From: Polynucleobacter sp. 80A-SIGWE
Lineage (GTDB): Bacteria; Pseudomonadota; Gammaproteobacteria; Burkholderiales; Burkholderiaceae
Direction: 5' to 3'
Length of the DNA stretch: 64,000 nucleotides
Assembly (NCBI RefSeq): GCF_018882295.1
Contig: NZ_JACVOR010000002.1
Coordinates: 620,001-684,000 of the forward strand
Shown piece after piece: positions 48,619 to 58,498 of this stretch. The notes under the pieces are model-generated. The model was given only the letters and a program-made list of their open reading frames with translations. It ran no database searches and was not told the origin of the DNA. The position numbers and the translations under genes are program-made. Position 1 is the first letter of the stretch. Each line of letters begins with the position of its first letter.

Positions 48619-48656
48619 GCAGGTCTTTATTTGCTCTAGGCCTTATCATTTCCCTT

Positions 48657-49331
48657 ATGGGCTTACTTACCAATTCTCCAGGCCGTACTAGGGTCAAAAT
48701 CTGCGGTCTCAAGACGCCTGCAGATGTGGATGCTGCTGTTGCTGCGGGTGTCGATGCTGTTGGCTTCGTCTTCTACCCGCCTAGCCCAAGGTCTGTAACC
48801 CCCAATATTGCCGCTGCATTGATTTCCAGGCTTCCAGCTGGGGTTGATGCCGTCGGCTTGGTTGTAAACGCCACAGATACTGAATTTGAGGCTATTAGGG
48901 CGGCGGCCTCCATCACCTTATGGCAGTTTCATGGGGATGAGTCTCCAGAGGAGTGTGAGCGCCTAGCCGCGGGGCAGCCATGGATGAAGGCTGCGCGTGT
49001 TGGATCTGGCTTCGCATTTGATGATTTTTCCCTACAATATAGGCAAGCAAACGCCTTTTTGCTCGATGCTCTCGTTGAGGGTTACGGTGGAGGGGGCGTT
49101 CCTTTTGATTGGTCAGGAATTCCACAAGCATGGATAAGCGCAAACGCGCCTCAGGTCGTTTTGAGTGGTGGATTGAACGTTCACAACGTGGGCGAAGCTA
49201 TTGCTCGTCTGCATCCTTGCGCGGTTGACGTCTCTAGCGGCGTTGAAATCAGCAAGGGTGTAAAAGATCACGCCTTAATGAAGCAGTTTATTGAGGCAGT
49301 GCGAGCCGCAGATGCAAGCACATCAACCTAA
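48657..49331 (+). CDS. trpF: Phosphoribosylanthranilate isomerase
   Basis: TrpF catalyses the Amadori rearrangement in tryptophan synthesis. The 224-residue TIM barrel has the KICGLKTPADVDAA start with catalytic Cys in ICG, VGFVFYPPSPRSV, and Asp in FLLDALVEGYGGGGVPFDW. VVLSGGLNVHNVGEA and AVDVSSGVE mark the phosphate-binding loops. The trpEGDC genes are not in the window. No attenuator or leader peptide is seen upstream. It is 32 bases before trpB. Confidence 0.96.
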   Translation: MGLLTNSPGRTRVKICGLKTPADVDAAVAAGVDAVGFVFYPPSPRSVTPNIAAALISRLPAGVDAVGLVVNATDTEFEAIRAAASITLWQFHGDESPEECERLAAGQPWMKAARVGSGFAFDDFSLQYRQANAFLLDALVEGYGGGGVPFDWSGIPQAWISANAPQVVLSGGLNVHNVGEAIARLHPCAVDVSSGVEISKGVKDHALMKQFIEAVRAADASTST

Positions 49332-49363
49332 TTATTTGCTGTAACTAATCAAAAGAGGTATTT

Positions 49364-50557
49364 ATGTACGATAAGCCAGATGCACGAGGGCACTTCGGTC
49401 CTTACGGTGGCGTATTTGTTTCTGAGACACTCATGTTCGCTTTGGATGAGCTCAAAGCCGCTTACGCAAAATACCAATACGATCCAGAATTCTTAGAAGA
49501 GTTTCATTACGAGCTCAAGCATTTCGTAGGTCGTCCATCACCGGTGTATCACGCCAAGCGTTGGAGTGAGATGTTGGGTGGTGCACAAATCTATCTCAAG
49601 CGCGAAGATTTAAATCACACAGGCGCACACAAAATTAATAACGTCATTGGTCAAGCAATGCTGGCTAAGCGTATGGGTAAGCCGCGCATTATTGCTGAAA
49701 CTGGAGCAGGGCAGCATGGCGTAGCTACTGCAACAATTTGTGCGCGCTTTGGTTTGGATTGCACTGTGTATCAAGGATCTGTTGACGTAGCACGTCAAGC
49801 TCAAAACGTATTTCGTATGAAATTGCTTGGTGCAAAAGTAGTGCCTGTTGAATCAGGAACCAAGACTCTCAAAGATGCGCTCAATGAGGCAATGCGAGAT
49901 TGGGTTACCAATGTGGAAGATACCTTCTACATCATTGGTACTGTGGCAGGTCCTCATCCATATCCGATGATGGTCCGAGATTTTCAGAGTGTGATTGGTG
50001 AAGAGTGCAAAGTACAAATGCCTGAAATGACAGGGCGTCAGCCTGACTATGTCATGGCATGTGTTGGCGGTGGCTCTAATGCGATGGGTATTTTCTACCC
50101 TTACATCGATTACCCAGAAGTGAAATTGGTTGGTGTTGAAGCTGCAGGCCATGGCTTAAATAGCGGTCTTCACTCCGCAGCACTTTGTGTTGGTAAGCCA
50201 GGCGTATTGCACGGTAACCGTACCTATTTATTGCAAGATGAGAATGGTCAGATTTCTGAAACGCATTCGGTTTCTGCCGGTATGGATTATCCCGGCGTTG
50301 GTCCCGAGCATGCGTGGCTAAAAGATTCAGGTCGTGCTGACTATGTAGCTGTGACGGATGAAGAAGCTCTTAAGGCTTTCCATGATTGCTGTCGTATCGA
50401 AGGCATCATTCCTGCTTTAGAGTCTTCACATGCAATTGCATATGCATGCAAATTAGCGCCAACACTTTCTAAAGATAAAACCATTTTGGTAAACCTGTCT
50501 GGTCGCGGTGATAAAGATATGCATACCGTCGCACAAGCTACTTGCTCCGAAGGTTAA
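49364..50557 (+). CDS. trpB: Tryptophan synthase beta chain
   Basis: TrpB joins indole and serine with PLP. The 397-residue protein has the PLP lysine, Lys90, in [14 protein letters not shown], the glycine loop [11 protein letters not shown], catalytic Glu in [14 protein letters not shown], and the C-terminal [19 protein letters not shown] precedes the ATG. It is 48 bases before trpA. Confidence 0.98.
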   Translation: MYDKPDARGHFGPYGGVFVSETLMFALDELKAAYAKYQYDPEFLEEFHYELKHFVGRPSPVYHAKRWSEMLGGAQIYLKREDLNHTGAHKINNVIGQAMLAKRMGKPRIIAETGAGQHGVATATICARFGLDCTVYQGSVDVARQAQNVFRMKLLGAKVVPVESGTKTLKDALNEAMRDWVTNVEDTFYIIGTVAGPHPYPMMVRDFQSVIGEECKVQMPEMTGRQPDYVMACVGGGSNAMGIFYPYIDYPEVKLVGVEAAGHGLNSGLHSAALCVGKPGVLHGNRTYLLQDENGQISETHSVSAGMDYPGVGPEHAWLKDSGRADYVAVTDEEALKAFHDCCRIEGIIPALESSHAIAYACKLAPTLSKDKTILVNLSGRGDKDMHTVAQATCSEG

Positions 50558-50605
50558 GTCGAAGTTACTCACGAACTCATATAAAAACAATAATTACGAA
50601 TTGCC

Positions 50606-51403
50606 ATGTCCAAAATTACCGCACTCTTTAATGAACTAAAAGCTTCTGGCAAAAAGGGACTCATTCCTTTTATTACTGCTGGTGACCCCGATCCAAAACT
50701 CACTGTTGAGTTGATGCATGCATTGGTTCGCGGTGGTGCAAATGTTATTGAGCTCGGAGTTCCTTTTTCCGACCCGATGGCGGATGGTCCGGTGATTCAG
50801 CGGTCATCTGAAAGGGCGCTTACTCAGGGCGTTACTTTGCACGGCTGCTTGGATATGGTGAAAGAATTTCGTAAGACTGATGCGGATACGCCAGTTGTAT
50901 TGATGGGCTACGCCAACCCTGTGGAGCAAATGGGGGCAGAGCGCTTTGCAACTGAAGCCAAAGCGGCCGGTGTTGATGGCGTGCTTGTCGTGGATTACCC
51001 GCCAGAAGAGTGTGAGGATTTTGCCGCTCGCATGAAGATTGCTGGTGTTGACCCAATTTTCCTATTGGCACCCACTTCATCACCAGAACGCATAAAGGAT
51101 GCAGCCAAAATAGCTTCTGGTTATATCTATTACGTATCCATGCGTGGCGTAACTGGGGCTTCGCACCTCAATACCCAGGATGTCGCCAGCATCATTCCTA
51201 AGATCCGTGAAGCCACCCCAATCCCGATTGCGGTCGGTTTTGGCATTAATGATGCTGAAAGTGCCCGTGCGGTATCAAAAACAGCAGATGCGGTGGTAAT
51301 TGGTAGTCGAATTATTCGACTTTTGGAGGATTCTGCCCCTGGCCAGGCGGTACAATCACTTGAAACCTTCATACGTGAAATTCGCGTCGCTTTAGATAGT
51401 TAA
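50606..51403 (+). CDS. trpA: Tryptophan synthase alpha chain
   Basis: TrpA cleaves indole-3-glycerol phosphate and channels indole to TrpB. The 265-residue TIM barrel has the catalytic Glu in [17 protein letters not shown], catalytic Asp in [12 protein letters not shown], and the phosphate loop [14 protein letters not shown]. It is co-directional with trpB and 22 bases before accD. Confidence 0.98.
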   Translation: MSKITALFNELKASGKKGLIPFITAGDPDPKLTVELMHALVRGGANVIELGVPFSDPMADGPVIQRSSERALTQGVTLHGCLDMVKEFRKTDADTPVVLMGYANPVEQMGAERFATEAKAAGVDGVLVVDYPPEECEDFAARMKIAGVDPIFLLAPTSSPERIKDAAKIASGYIYYVSMRGVTGASHLNTQDVASIIPKIREATPIPIAVGFGINDAESARAVSKTADAVVIGSRIIRLLEDSAPGQAVQSLETFIREIRVALDS

Positions 51404-51425
51404 TGCACTGGATAGTTAAAAACTG

Positions 51426-52313
51426 ATGAGCTGGATCGATAAATTACTACCCCCACAAATCCAACATACGGATCCTGCTAACCGCAAATCTGTTCCTGAG
51501 GGACTCTGGGTTAAGTGCCCCAGCTGTGAAACTGTTCTTTACAGCACAGATATTGAAGCCAATTTATCGGTTTGCCCTAAATGCAGTCACCATATGCGCA
51601 TTGGTGCACGTTTGCGTTTGGACAGCTTGTTGGATGAAAAGGGTCGCTACGAGATTGGTGCTGACATCTATCCAACTGACCCGCTGAAATTTAAAGATTC
51701 CAAGAAATACCCAGACCGTATTAAAGAGGCGAATGATGCCTCTGGTGAGTCTGAGGCTTTAATTGTTCTTGGTGGCAAGATCGAAAGTATTCCTGTTGTG
51801 GCTGCCTGTTTCGAGTTCCAATATATGGGCGGCTCGATGGGTTCAGTCGTTGGCGAGCGTTTTGCCCGTGGTGTCCAAGAGGCTATCGCCAAGAAGTGCG
51901 CTTTTATTTGTATCACTGCAACTGGTGGTGCTCGTATGCAAGAAAGCTTGCTCTCCCTATTTCAGATGGCTAAGACCAACTCGATGTTGACCTTGTTGTC
52001 TAAAAAAGGTTTGCCATATATCAGCGTCTTAACCGATCCAACGATGGGTGGAATTTCTGCCAGCTTTGCCTTTATGGGTGATGTGGTGATGGCTGAGCCA
52101 AAAGCTTTGATTGGTTTTGCTGGACCACGCGTGATTGAGCAGACTGTTCGTGAAAAGTTGCCAGAAGGTTTCCAGCGTTCAGAGTTTCTGATGCAAAAGG
52201 GTGGCATTGATATGATCGTTGATCGTCGCCAGATGCGCGGTGAAATTGCCCGACTCTTGGCTTTACTCCAGCAGCTTCCTGAGCCTGCGATTGCGGGTAG
52301 CGCAGCTGTATAA
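51426..52313 (+). CDS. accD: Acetyl-CoA carboxylase carboxyltransferase subunit beta
   Basis: AccD is the beta subunit of the carboxyltransferase that makes malonyl-CoA. The 295-residue protein has an N-terminal four-Cys zinc ribbon ([11 protein letters not shown] and [11 protein letters not shown]), then the crotonase-fold core with [31 protein letters not shown] and [19 protein letters not shown]. The [16 protein letters not shown] region ends the core. It lies between trpA and folC as in many Burkholderiales. AccA is not in the window. Confidence 0.98.
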   Translation: MSWIDKLLPPQIQHTDPANRKSVPEGLWVKCPSCETVLYSTDIEANLSVCPKCSHHMRIGARLRLDSLLDEKGRYEIGADIYPTDPLKFKDSKKYPDRIKEANDASGESEALIVLGGKIESIPVVAACFEFQYMGGSMGSVVGERFARGVQEAIAKKCAFICITATGGARMQESLLSLFQMAKTNSMLTLLSKKGLPYISVLTDPTMGGISASFAFMGDVVMAEPKALIGFAGPRVIEQTVREKLPEGFQRSEFLMQKGGIDMIVDRRQMRGEIARLLALLQQLPEPAIAGSAAV

Positions 52314-52318
52314 AGCGC

Positions 52319-53644
52319 TTGAGCTCCGCACACCAAACCCCCATTCTTTTTTCAAGCCTAGCGGCTTGGCTTAGTCACCTCGAATCAGCTCACCCTGTCG
52401 GGATCGATATGGGTCTTGACCGCATCAATCGCGTCAAGGCAGCTTTAGGGCTTCATTTCGAATGTCCTGTTATTACAGTGGCTGGCACCAATGGCAAGGG
52501 CTCGACTTGCGCTTTTCTCGAGAGTATTTTGCTGGCATCTGGCTATAAGGTGGGTTGCCATATGTCCCCACACTTGCTCAACTTTAACGAGCGTGCTCGA
52601 GTAAATGGTGAAGAGGTCAAAGATGATCTCTTACTAGAACATTTTGCTGCTGTTGAAAAGGCCCGAGTAAGCCTAGTAGATGCTCCAACCCTAACGTATT
52701 TTGAATTCACCACTTTGGCAATCATGCATTTATTTTCCAAGGCGAATTTAGACGCTGTCGTGCTTGAGGTTGGAATGGGTGGACGCCTAGATGCTGTCAA
52801 TATCGTTGACGCGGATTGCGCAATAGTGACCAGTATTGATATTGACCACGCTGATTTTCTAGGCGGCACTCGCGAAGCTATCGGACGAGAAAAGGCGGGA
52901 ATTTTTCGTACTGGCGCTATTGCGGTTTGCGGTGATCCTGTGCCGCCACAATCTCTTATTGATTACGCCGAAGAGCTGGGCTGTGACTTATGGCTGCAAG
53001 GCCGTGACTACAACTTTCAGGGTGATAAGCAACAATGGGGTTGGGCGGGGCGTCAAAAACGCTTTAGTGGCCTTGGCTATCCCGCGTTGCGCGGCGCCAA
53101 CCAAATCCTGAATGCCTCCGCCGTGATTGCAGCGCTCATGGCGTTACATCAGCGCCTCCCAGTTAGCGCCCAAGATATTCGTAATGGATTTGCATTGGTG
53201 GAGTTGCCTGGCCGCTTCCAGGTGCTTCCTGGTCAACCTACCGTTGTTTTGGATGTTGCACATAACCCCCATGCGGCTGCCACATTGGGGCAGGGCCTGG
53301 AGAAAATGGGTTATCACCCCTATACCTATGCCATTTTTGGGGCAATGGCGGATAAAGATATAGCTGGAGTTATTAAGCCCTTATTGGATAGCGTTGATTT
53401 TTGGTTTTGCACCGATTTACCGACTCCGCGGGCTGCTACTGCGACAGCCTTGTCTGAGAGGCTGGTTGAGCTGGGGGTAGCCTTTAAAAATGGGGAAGAT
53501 GGCGGTATTGAATGCTTCCTAGATCCTGCTGCAGCGTATCAAAAAGCCCTTTCTAAGGCGGGTGAGGGTGATAGAATTGTCATCTTCGGATCCTTCTATA
53601 CCGTTGCCGGCGTAATGGCATATCGAAACAACCAGGCGCATTGA
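52319..53644 (+). CDS. folC: Dihydrofolate synthase / folylpolyglutamate synthase
   Basis: FolC adds glutamate to dihydropteroate and to folates. The 441-residue Mur-ligase-fold protein has the P-loop TVAGTNGKGSTCAF and MSPHLLNFNERARVNGEE. VVLEVGMGGRLDAVN and TSIDIDHADFLGGTREAIG follow, and the C-terminal domain has VVLDVAHNPHAAATL. It starts with TTG at 52319, six bases after the accD stop; no ATG occurs before conserved residues. It precedes the SPOR gene by 3 bases. Confidence 0.96.
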   Translation: MSSAHQTPILFSSLAAWLSHLESAHPVGIDMGLDRINRVKAALGLHFECPVITVAGTNGKGSTCAFLESILLASGYKVGCHMSPHLLNFNERARVNGEEVKDDLLLEHFAAVEKARVSLVDAPTLTYFEFTTLAIMHLFSKANLDAVVLEVGMGGRLDAVNIVDADCAIVTSIDIDHADFLGGTREAIGREKAGIFRTGAIAVCGDPVPPQSLIDYAEELGCDLWLQGRDYNFQGDKQQWGWAGRQKRFSGLGYPALRGANQILNASAVIAALMALHQRLPVSAQDIRNGFALVELPGRFQVLPGQPTVVLDVAHNPHAAATLGQGLEKMGYHPYTYAIFGAMADKDIAGVIKPLLDSVDFWFCTDLPTPRAATATALSERLVELGVAFKNGEDGGIECFLDPAAAYQKALSKAGEGDRIVIFGSFYTVAGVMAYRNNQAH

Positions 53645-53647
53645 TCC

Positions 53648-54454
53648 ATGATTCGTTTACCGAAGCTTTTTAAGCGAAACCCTGAGACTGAAGACCTTGA
53701 CCGAGGTTCAGTGAGGGGTCGTCGTACCGTCAATAAATTAGCCCCCCGCAGTTTTCAGCGCGCTCAAGAGAATGAGGAGCTTGCGCTTACCGAAGATCCC
53801 GAGCAGCAACGTGCCCGCCATCGTTTGATTGGTGCCGCTGTATTAGTACTTATCGCAGTAGTCGGCTTACCCCGTATCTTGGATAGCAAGCCAAAGTCTG
53901 TAAATAATGACATTGCTGTGAATATCGTTACCAGTCTTCCAGCGCCTAATGCTGCAATGCCTGCAAATGATGAAAAAGCTAAGCCTGCCGCAGTAGTTGA
54001 AACGTCTGTAAAAGAAAAAGAAGTCGCACAAACAAAAGAAGTTGTAGTTGCGCCAACGCCTGAAGCGAAACCTGAAGTCAAGGCTGATGCTAAACCAGCG
54101 CCTACCGCTCCTAAAGCTAACTCTATTGGATTGGCTGCTGGTGAAGAAGTGGTTGCTGCACCAAACACGGCTACCAAAGCAAAAACTGAAGAGCTTCCGA
54201 AAAAAGCAGGTTCCGGCAAGTACGTTATTCAGATTGGCGCCTTCGCCTCCGAAGATCGCGCTAAGGGTTGGATTGCGAAGATGAAAGATCAAAAAATTCC
54301 GAACTACGTGCTCAATAAAACGGGTGCCGATGGTGCAAAGCTTTATGTGTTGAGAGCTGGTCCATTTACCGATAAGGATGCAGCTGAAGCTGCTGAGAAA
54401 AAAGTTAAAGCTATGGGCTTATCCCCAAGACTTGTTGAGGTTGGAGCGCCTTAA
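53648..54454 (+). CDS. SPOR domain-containing membrane protein (DedD/FtsN-like)
   Basis: This single-pass inner-membrane protein of 268 residues has a basic cytoplasmic N-terminus (about 1-55) and one transmembrane helix (about 58-77, LIGAAVLVLIAVVGLPRIL). A long Lys/Ala/Pro/Glu-rich periplasmic linker spans about 95-185, and a C-terminal SPOR domain (about 193-265, KYVIQIGAFASEDRAKGW) ends it. SPOR domains bind septal peptidoglycan denuded of stem peptides, so a divisome role is likely. The low-complexity linker produces spurious antisense frames. It overlaps cvpA by one base (TAATG). Confidence 0.92.
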   Translation: MIRLPKLFKRNPETEDLDRGSVRGRRTVNKLAPRSFQRAQENEELALTEDPEQQRARHRLIGAAVLVLIAVVGLPRILDSKPKSVNNDIAVNIVTSLPAPNAAMPANDEKAKPAAVVETSVKEKEVAQTKEVVVAPTPEAKPEVKADAKPAPTAPKANSIGLAAGEEVVAAPNTATKAKTEELPKKAGSGKYVIQIGAFASEDRAKGWIAKMKDQKIPNYVLNKTGADGAKLYVLRAGPFTDKDAAEAAEKKVKAMGLSPRLVEVGAP

Positions 54455-55020
54455 TGGAATATTTATCCACCTTGAAGTTAACTACGGTGGATTACTTCAC
54501 CTTAGTAGTGCTTTTGGTTTCTGCTTTGGTGGGCATTTCTCGCGGTCTGTTTAAAGAAGTTCTGGCTCTTGCCTCTTGGTTTGTTGCCGCCTGGGTTGCA
54601 TATCACTACACCAACTATCTCTCTGTTGAATGGTTATCGACCTTTCATATGGATGAGTTGCTTAGCTTAGGTGTGAGCTTTCTAATTCTATTTATTTTGA
54701 CTTTGATTGTTTGTGGCTTGGTTGGTAATGTGATTCAAAAAATCATCTTGTCTGCTGGGCTCAGCATGACAGATCGTTTCCTGGGTCTTATTTTTGGTCT
54801 AGCGCGCGGTGGTGTAGTAGTTGTTGTGATGGCCACACTAGCAGCCTTGACTCCAATTCCTCAAAGCATGGCTTGGCAAAAAGCAATTACTCGCCCAGCT
54901 ATAGACATGGCAACTGGTTTAATTAAAAATTGGCTACCAGCTGATTGGGCCAAGCAATTAGGTGATGCAATGCCTAAAATTACACCCACCGTTACACCTT
55001 CATTAACAATAGGGATCTAG
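54454..55020 (+). CDS. cvpA: CvpA family inner-membrane protein
   Basis: CvpA is needed for colicin V production in E. coli and is commonly found just before purF, as here. The 188-residue protein has four hydrophobic helices, the family segment YFTLVVLLVSALVGISRGLFK, and a hydrophobic TM with FLGLIFGLARGGVVVVVM. Molecular function is unclear; envelope stress or membrane integrity roles are reported. It lies 4 bases before purF. Confidence 0.94.
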   Translation: MEYLSTLKLTTVDYFTLVVLLVSALVGISRGLFKEVLALASWFVAAWVAYHYTNYLSVEWLSTFHMDELLSLGVSFLILFILTLIVCGLVGNVIQKIILSAGLSMTDRFLGLIFGLARGGVVVVVMATLAALTPIPQSMAWQKAITRPAIDMATGLIKNWLPADWAKQLGDAMPKITPTVTPSLTIGI

Positions 55021-55024
55021 GCTT

Positions 55025-56563
55025 ATGTGCGGCGTCGTTGGAACAGTTTCCCACTCCCCAGTTAATCAACTGATATATGACGCACTGTTGCTCTTGCAAC
55101 ATCGCGGTCAAGATGCTGCCGGTATGGCAACAATGAATGGCAACTCATTCACGATGCATAAGGCAAATGGTTTGGTGCGAGATGTATTTAGAACTCGTAA
55201 TATGCGTAGTCTGATAGGTAGCGCCGGCATTGGTCAGGTTCGTTACCCAACTGCTGGTTCTGCTAGTAGTGAGGAAGAGGCGCAACCGTTCTACGTTAGC
55301 GCACCTTACGGCATTATCTTGGCCCACAACGGTAACCTTACCAATGCGGCTAGCCTGCGTGTCGAGATGGCCTATCGCGATCGTCGTCATATCAACACTA
55401 GCTCCGATACAGAAGTTCTATTAAACGTTCTTGCTGATGAACTTCAAAAAGAAACCAATAGCGCTGCATTGGATGAGGGCGCCATGTTCAACGCCGTTAC
55501 CCAGGTAACTAAGCGCGTTAAAGGCTCTTATGCGGTTGTTTCATTGATTGCTGGTTATGGCTTATTGGCATTCCGCGATCCATTTGGTATTCGTCCTTTA
55601 TGTATTGGACGTATCGATACACCTAAAGGTCCAGAGTGGATGATTGCCTCTGAGTCAGTAGCTCTTGATGGCCTTGGATTTACTTTTGTGCGCGATGTCA
55701 ATCCTGGCGAAGCAATCTATATCGATTTAGATGGTAATTTTTACTCACGTCAATGTGTAGCCGATGCAGTACTGACACCTTGTATTTTTGAATACGTGTA
55801 CATGGCTCGTCCTGATTCGACGATCGATGGCGTTACTGTTTACAACGTACGTATGCGTATGGGTGATTACCTTGCCGAGAAAATTCGTAAAGAAACGATT
55901 CCGGGCGAGATTGATGTTGTGATGCCGATTCCGGACTCCAGTCGTCCGGCAGCAATGCAGGTTGCCAAGCGTTTAGGTGTTGATTACCGCGAAGGCTTCT
56001 TTAAGAATCGCTATATCGGTAGAACCTTCATCATGCCAGGTCAGGCTGTACGTAAAAAGTCAGTACGTCAAAAACTGAATGCTATGCGTATTGAGTTCAA
56101 AGACAAAACAGTATTGATTGTGGATGACTCTATCGTTCGAGGCACAACTTCATTTGAGATTGTGCAGATGGCGCGCGAGTCTGGCGCTAAGAAAGTGATT
56201 TTTGCTTCTGCAGCACCTCCAGTACGCTTCCCGAATGTCTACGGTATTGATATGCCAACTCGTAGCGAGTTAGTTGCCTATGGTCGCACTGATGAAGAGA
56301 TCAATAAGATGATCGGCGCTGATCAGTTGATCTATCAAAGCGTTGAAGATATGAAGCAGGCTGTGAAGGACATTAATCCAAATATCCAGCACTTTGAAGC
56401 CTCGTGTTTCGATGGTCATTACATCACTGGCGATATCAACGAATCCTACTTGGATGCTTTAGAGGCGGCTCGCAATACCTCTGAGGCTAAGGCTGATCGT
56501 CAACGTGACTCCAGCGACTTTGCACGCTCGCAACTGCATTTGCATTTGGCTACAGAAGACTAA
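55025..56563 (+). CDS. purF: Amidophosphoribosyltransferase
   Basis: PurF makes phosphoribosylamine from PRPP and glutamine, the first committed purine step. After removal of Met1, catalytic Cys2 (MCGVVGTVSH) is exposed without a propeptide. The glutaminase half (about 1-235) has QHRGQDAAG and NGNLTNA. The phosphoribosyltransferase half has the PRPP loop TVLIVDDSIVRGTTS. The length of 512 residues is normal. A purF-metZ pair separated by 69 bases with a small hairpin follows. Confidence 0.98.
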   Translation: MCGVVGTVSHSPVNQLIYDALLLLQHRGQDAAGMATMNGNSFTMHKANGLVRDVFRTRNMRSLIGSAGIGQVRYPTAGSASSEEEAQPFYVSAPYGIILAHNGNLTNAASLRVEMAYRDRRHINTSSDTEVLLNVLADELQKETNSAALDEGAMFNAVTQVTKRVKGSYAVVSLIAGYGLLAFRDPFGIRPLCIGRIDTPKGPEWMIASESVALDGLGFTFVRDVNPGEAIYIDLDGNFYSRQCVADAVLTPCIFEYVYMARPDSTIDGVTVYNVRMRMGDYLAEKIRKETIPGEIDVVMPIPDSSRPAAMQVAKRLGVDYREGFFKNRYIGRTFIMPGQAVRKKSVRQKLNAMRIEFKDKTVLIVDDSIVRGTTSFEIVQMARESGAKKVIFASAAPPVRFPNVYGIDMPTRSELVAYGRTDEEINKMIGADQLIYQSVEDMKQAVKDINPNIQHFEASCFDGHYITGDINESYLDALEAARNTSEAKADRQRDSSDFARSQLHLHLATED

Positions 56564-56579
56564 AAACAACGATCGAGTT

Positions 56580-56601
56580 CCTCAGGCATGCGTGTCTGAG
56601 G
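56580..56601 (+). other. Hairpin in the purF-metZ intergenic region
   Basis: CCTCAG (56580-56585) and CTGAGG (56596-56601) pair around a ten-base loop. There is no T-run, so it is not a normal intrinsic terminator. It ends 31 bases before the metZ ATG. It could be an RNA-processing or attenuation element, or chance. No match to known SAM riboswitch architecture is visible. Confidence 0.3.
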
Positions 56602-56632
56602 CAATTCTGTAATTCGGTGTCAAAATAGCGGT

Positions 56633-57841
56633 ATGAAGAGTAAAACTACCCGCAAAAAACCTGATTTCTCAAAACTTGCGCTTGAAACCTTAGCGGTTCG
56701 CGCTGGAACTCGTCGCACAGCTGAATATCAAGAGCATTCAGAAGCGATGTTCCTGACTTCTAGCTTTTGCTTCGATAGCGCTGAATTGGCTGCAGATGGT
56801 TTTGCCCATGCAGATCAAGGCTTTATTTATTCTCGTTTCACCAATCCTACAGTCAGCATGTTTCAGGATCGTCTTGCTGCCTTAGAGGGCGGTGAAGCCT
56901 GTATTGCAACTTCCTCAGGAATGGCTGCTATTTTGACAATGGCAATGTCTCATCTGCAGGCGGGTGACCATGTGGTTTGCTCTCGCTCTGTTTTTGGTGC
57001 CACCATCCAATTGTTTAGCAATATTTTGGGGCGCTTTGGCATCACCACTACTTATGTAGACTTGGCTGATACCAAGGCTTGGCAGAATGCCGTCCAAGAA
57101 AATACCAAGTTGTTTTATTTGGAAACGCCTTCCAATCCATTAACTGAAATTGCAGACATCAAAGCTATATCTAAGATTGCAAAAAAGGCAAAGGCTCTGT
57201 TTGCGGTCGATAACTGTTTCTGCACACCAGCTTTACAAAGACCGCTAGCATTAGGCGCCGATGTAGTCATTCATTCAGCAACGAAGTATTTAGATGGTCA
57301 AGGCAGAGTAGTTGGTGGCGCCATTGTAGGTAGCAATGATTTCATCATGGGTAAAGTATTTCCCTATGTAAGAACAGCTGGACCAACACTTTCAGCGTTC
57401 AATGCTTGGGTCTTCTTAAAAGGTTTAGAGACTCTTGAGTTGCGCATGAAGCAGCAGAGTCAGAACGCATTAGAAATCGCTCAATGGTTAGAAAAGCAGC
57501 CAGGAGTAGAGCGTGTCTATCATCCTGGCCTGAAGTCACATCCCCAACATGCTTTAGCTAAGCGCCAACAAAAAGCGGGCGGCGCTATCTTGTCTTTCAC
57601 TCTTAAGGGTGGCAAGAAGGCTGCATTCAAACTTATCAATCAAACCAAACTTTGCTCGATCACTGCAAATCTGGGTGACACTCGCACCACGATTACGCAT
57701 CCTGCAACAACAACCCATTGCCGTGTAAGTCCAGAAGCTCGTAAAGCTGCCGGCATTACTGATGGCCTTGTTCGTATCGCGGTTGGACTTGAAAATGTGA
57801 TTGATTTGAAGAATGACCTCGTTGGCGGTCTGAAGAAGTAA
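56633..57841 (+). CDS. metZ: O-succinylhomoserine sulfhydrylase (MetZ)
   Basis: MetZ makes homocysteine directly from O-succinylhomoserine and sulfide. The 402-residue cystathionine-gamma-synthase-fold enzyme has PLP-lysine Lys218 in SATKYLDGQGRVVGG, the Tyr-Ser-Arg-x-x-Asn-Pro-Thr motif YSRFTNPTVSMF, and TSSGMAAI for phosphate binding. The C-terminus has TTHCRVSPEARKAAG. The MetZ form, rather than MetB or MetY, is inferred from the cvpA-purF-metZ neighbourhood and sequence features (DGQGR). It follows purF in many Burkholderiales. Confidence 0.93.
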   Translation: MKSKTTRKKPDFSKLALETLAVRAGTRRTAEYQEHSEAMFLTSSFCFDSAELAADGFAHADQGFIYSRFTNPTVSMFQDRLAALEGGEACIATSSGMAAILTMAMSHLQAGDHVVCSRSVFGATIQLFSNILGRFGITTTYVDLADTKAWQNAVQENTKLFYLETPSNPLTEIADIKAISKIAKKAKALFAVDNCFCTPALQRPLALGADVVIHSATKYLDGQGRVVGGAIVGSNDFIMGKVFPYVRTAGPTLSAFNAWVFLKGLETLELRMKQQSQNALEIAQWLEKQPGVERVYHPGLKSHPQHALAKRQQKAGGAILSFTLKGGKKAAFKLINQTKLCSITANLGDTRTTITHPATTTHCRVSPEARKAAGITDGLVRIAVGLENVIDLKNDLVGGLKK

Positions 57842-57874
57842 TTTCATCAACGCTAAGTGAAGGTCAGGGCCTAA

Positions 57875-58498
57875 ATGAGTTTTGCTGATGCTACCCAGTT
57901 CTGGAATGAGCGTTTTGATAAGGAAGAATTTATCTTTGGCAAAGAGCCAAATGAATTCCTTGTTCAGAAAACTGCTCAATATCTAAAACCCAATAATTCT
58001 GTTCTCTGCATTGCTGATGGAGAAGGGCGGAATGGCGTTTGGCTTGCAAAGCAGGGAATGCGTGTCACCGGCTTTGATGTTTCTGATATCGCTCTTGCTA
58101 AGGCTAAGCAATTTGCCAATGAGAATCAAGTTAGCATTCAATATAGCCTCTGCGATACCGATGGTTTTGATTGGCAGGAGAATGCTTATGATGCAGTCAT
58201 TGGGATCTTTATCCAATTTGCTGATCCAGAAATGCGCGCTAGGATTTTCAAACAAGTACATCAAACCTTAAAACCTGGCGGCCTATTTATTCTGCAGGGC
58301 TATACACCCAAGCAATTGGAATATAAAACAGGCGGCCCATCCCTAATTGAGCACTTATATACAGAAGAAATGATGCGTGAACTCAGTCAAGGATTTGAAA
58401 TCCTCGAACTCGAGTGCTACGAAAAAGAGTTATCTGAGGGGCCGAGGCATACTGGAATGTCAGCTTTACTCGGCTTAGTTTCTCGAAAAATTAAGTAG
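57875..58498 (+). CDS. Class I SAM-dependent methyltransferase (TehB-like)
   Basis: This 207-residue methyltransferase starts MSFADATQFWNERFDKEEFIFGKEPNEFL, a TehB/thiopurine-MT-like N-terminus. SAM motif I is LCIADGEGRNGVWLAKQG (about 47-63) with DVSDIALAKAKQFA next; motif post I-IV lies around YDAVIGIFIQFADPEMR. The substrate is unknown; tellurite, selenite or thiol methylation is possible for the group. The stop runs 8 bases into the end of the convergent modC, with no terminator between. Confidence 0.88.
   Translation: MSFADATQFWNERFDKEEFIFGKEPNEFLVQKTAQYLKPNNSVLCIADGEGRNGVWLAKQGMRVTGFDVSDIALAKAKQFANENQVSIQYSLCDTDGFDWQENAYDAVIGIFIQFADPEMRARIFKQVHQTLKPGGLFILQGYTPKQLEYKTGGPSLIEHLYTEEMMRELSQGFEILELECYEKELSEGPRHTGMSALLGLVSRKIK

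Noticed and set aside
48619..48656. Possible tryptophan leader/attenuator before trpF
   Set aside because: Only 38 bases, with no run of Trp codons or alternative hairpins.
53764..54292. Two overlapping antisense frames of 141-151 residues opposite the SPOR-domain gene
   Set aside because: They arise from the Lys/Ala/Pro/Glu-rich linker, have no recognisable domain, and overlap a well-supported gene.
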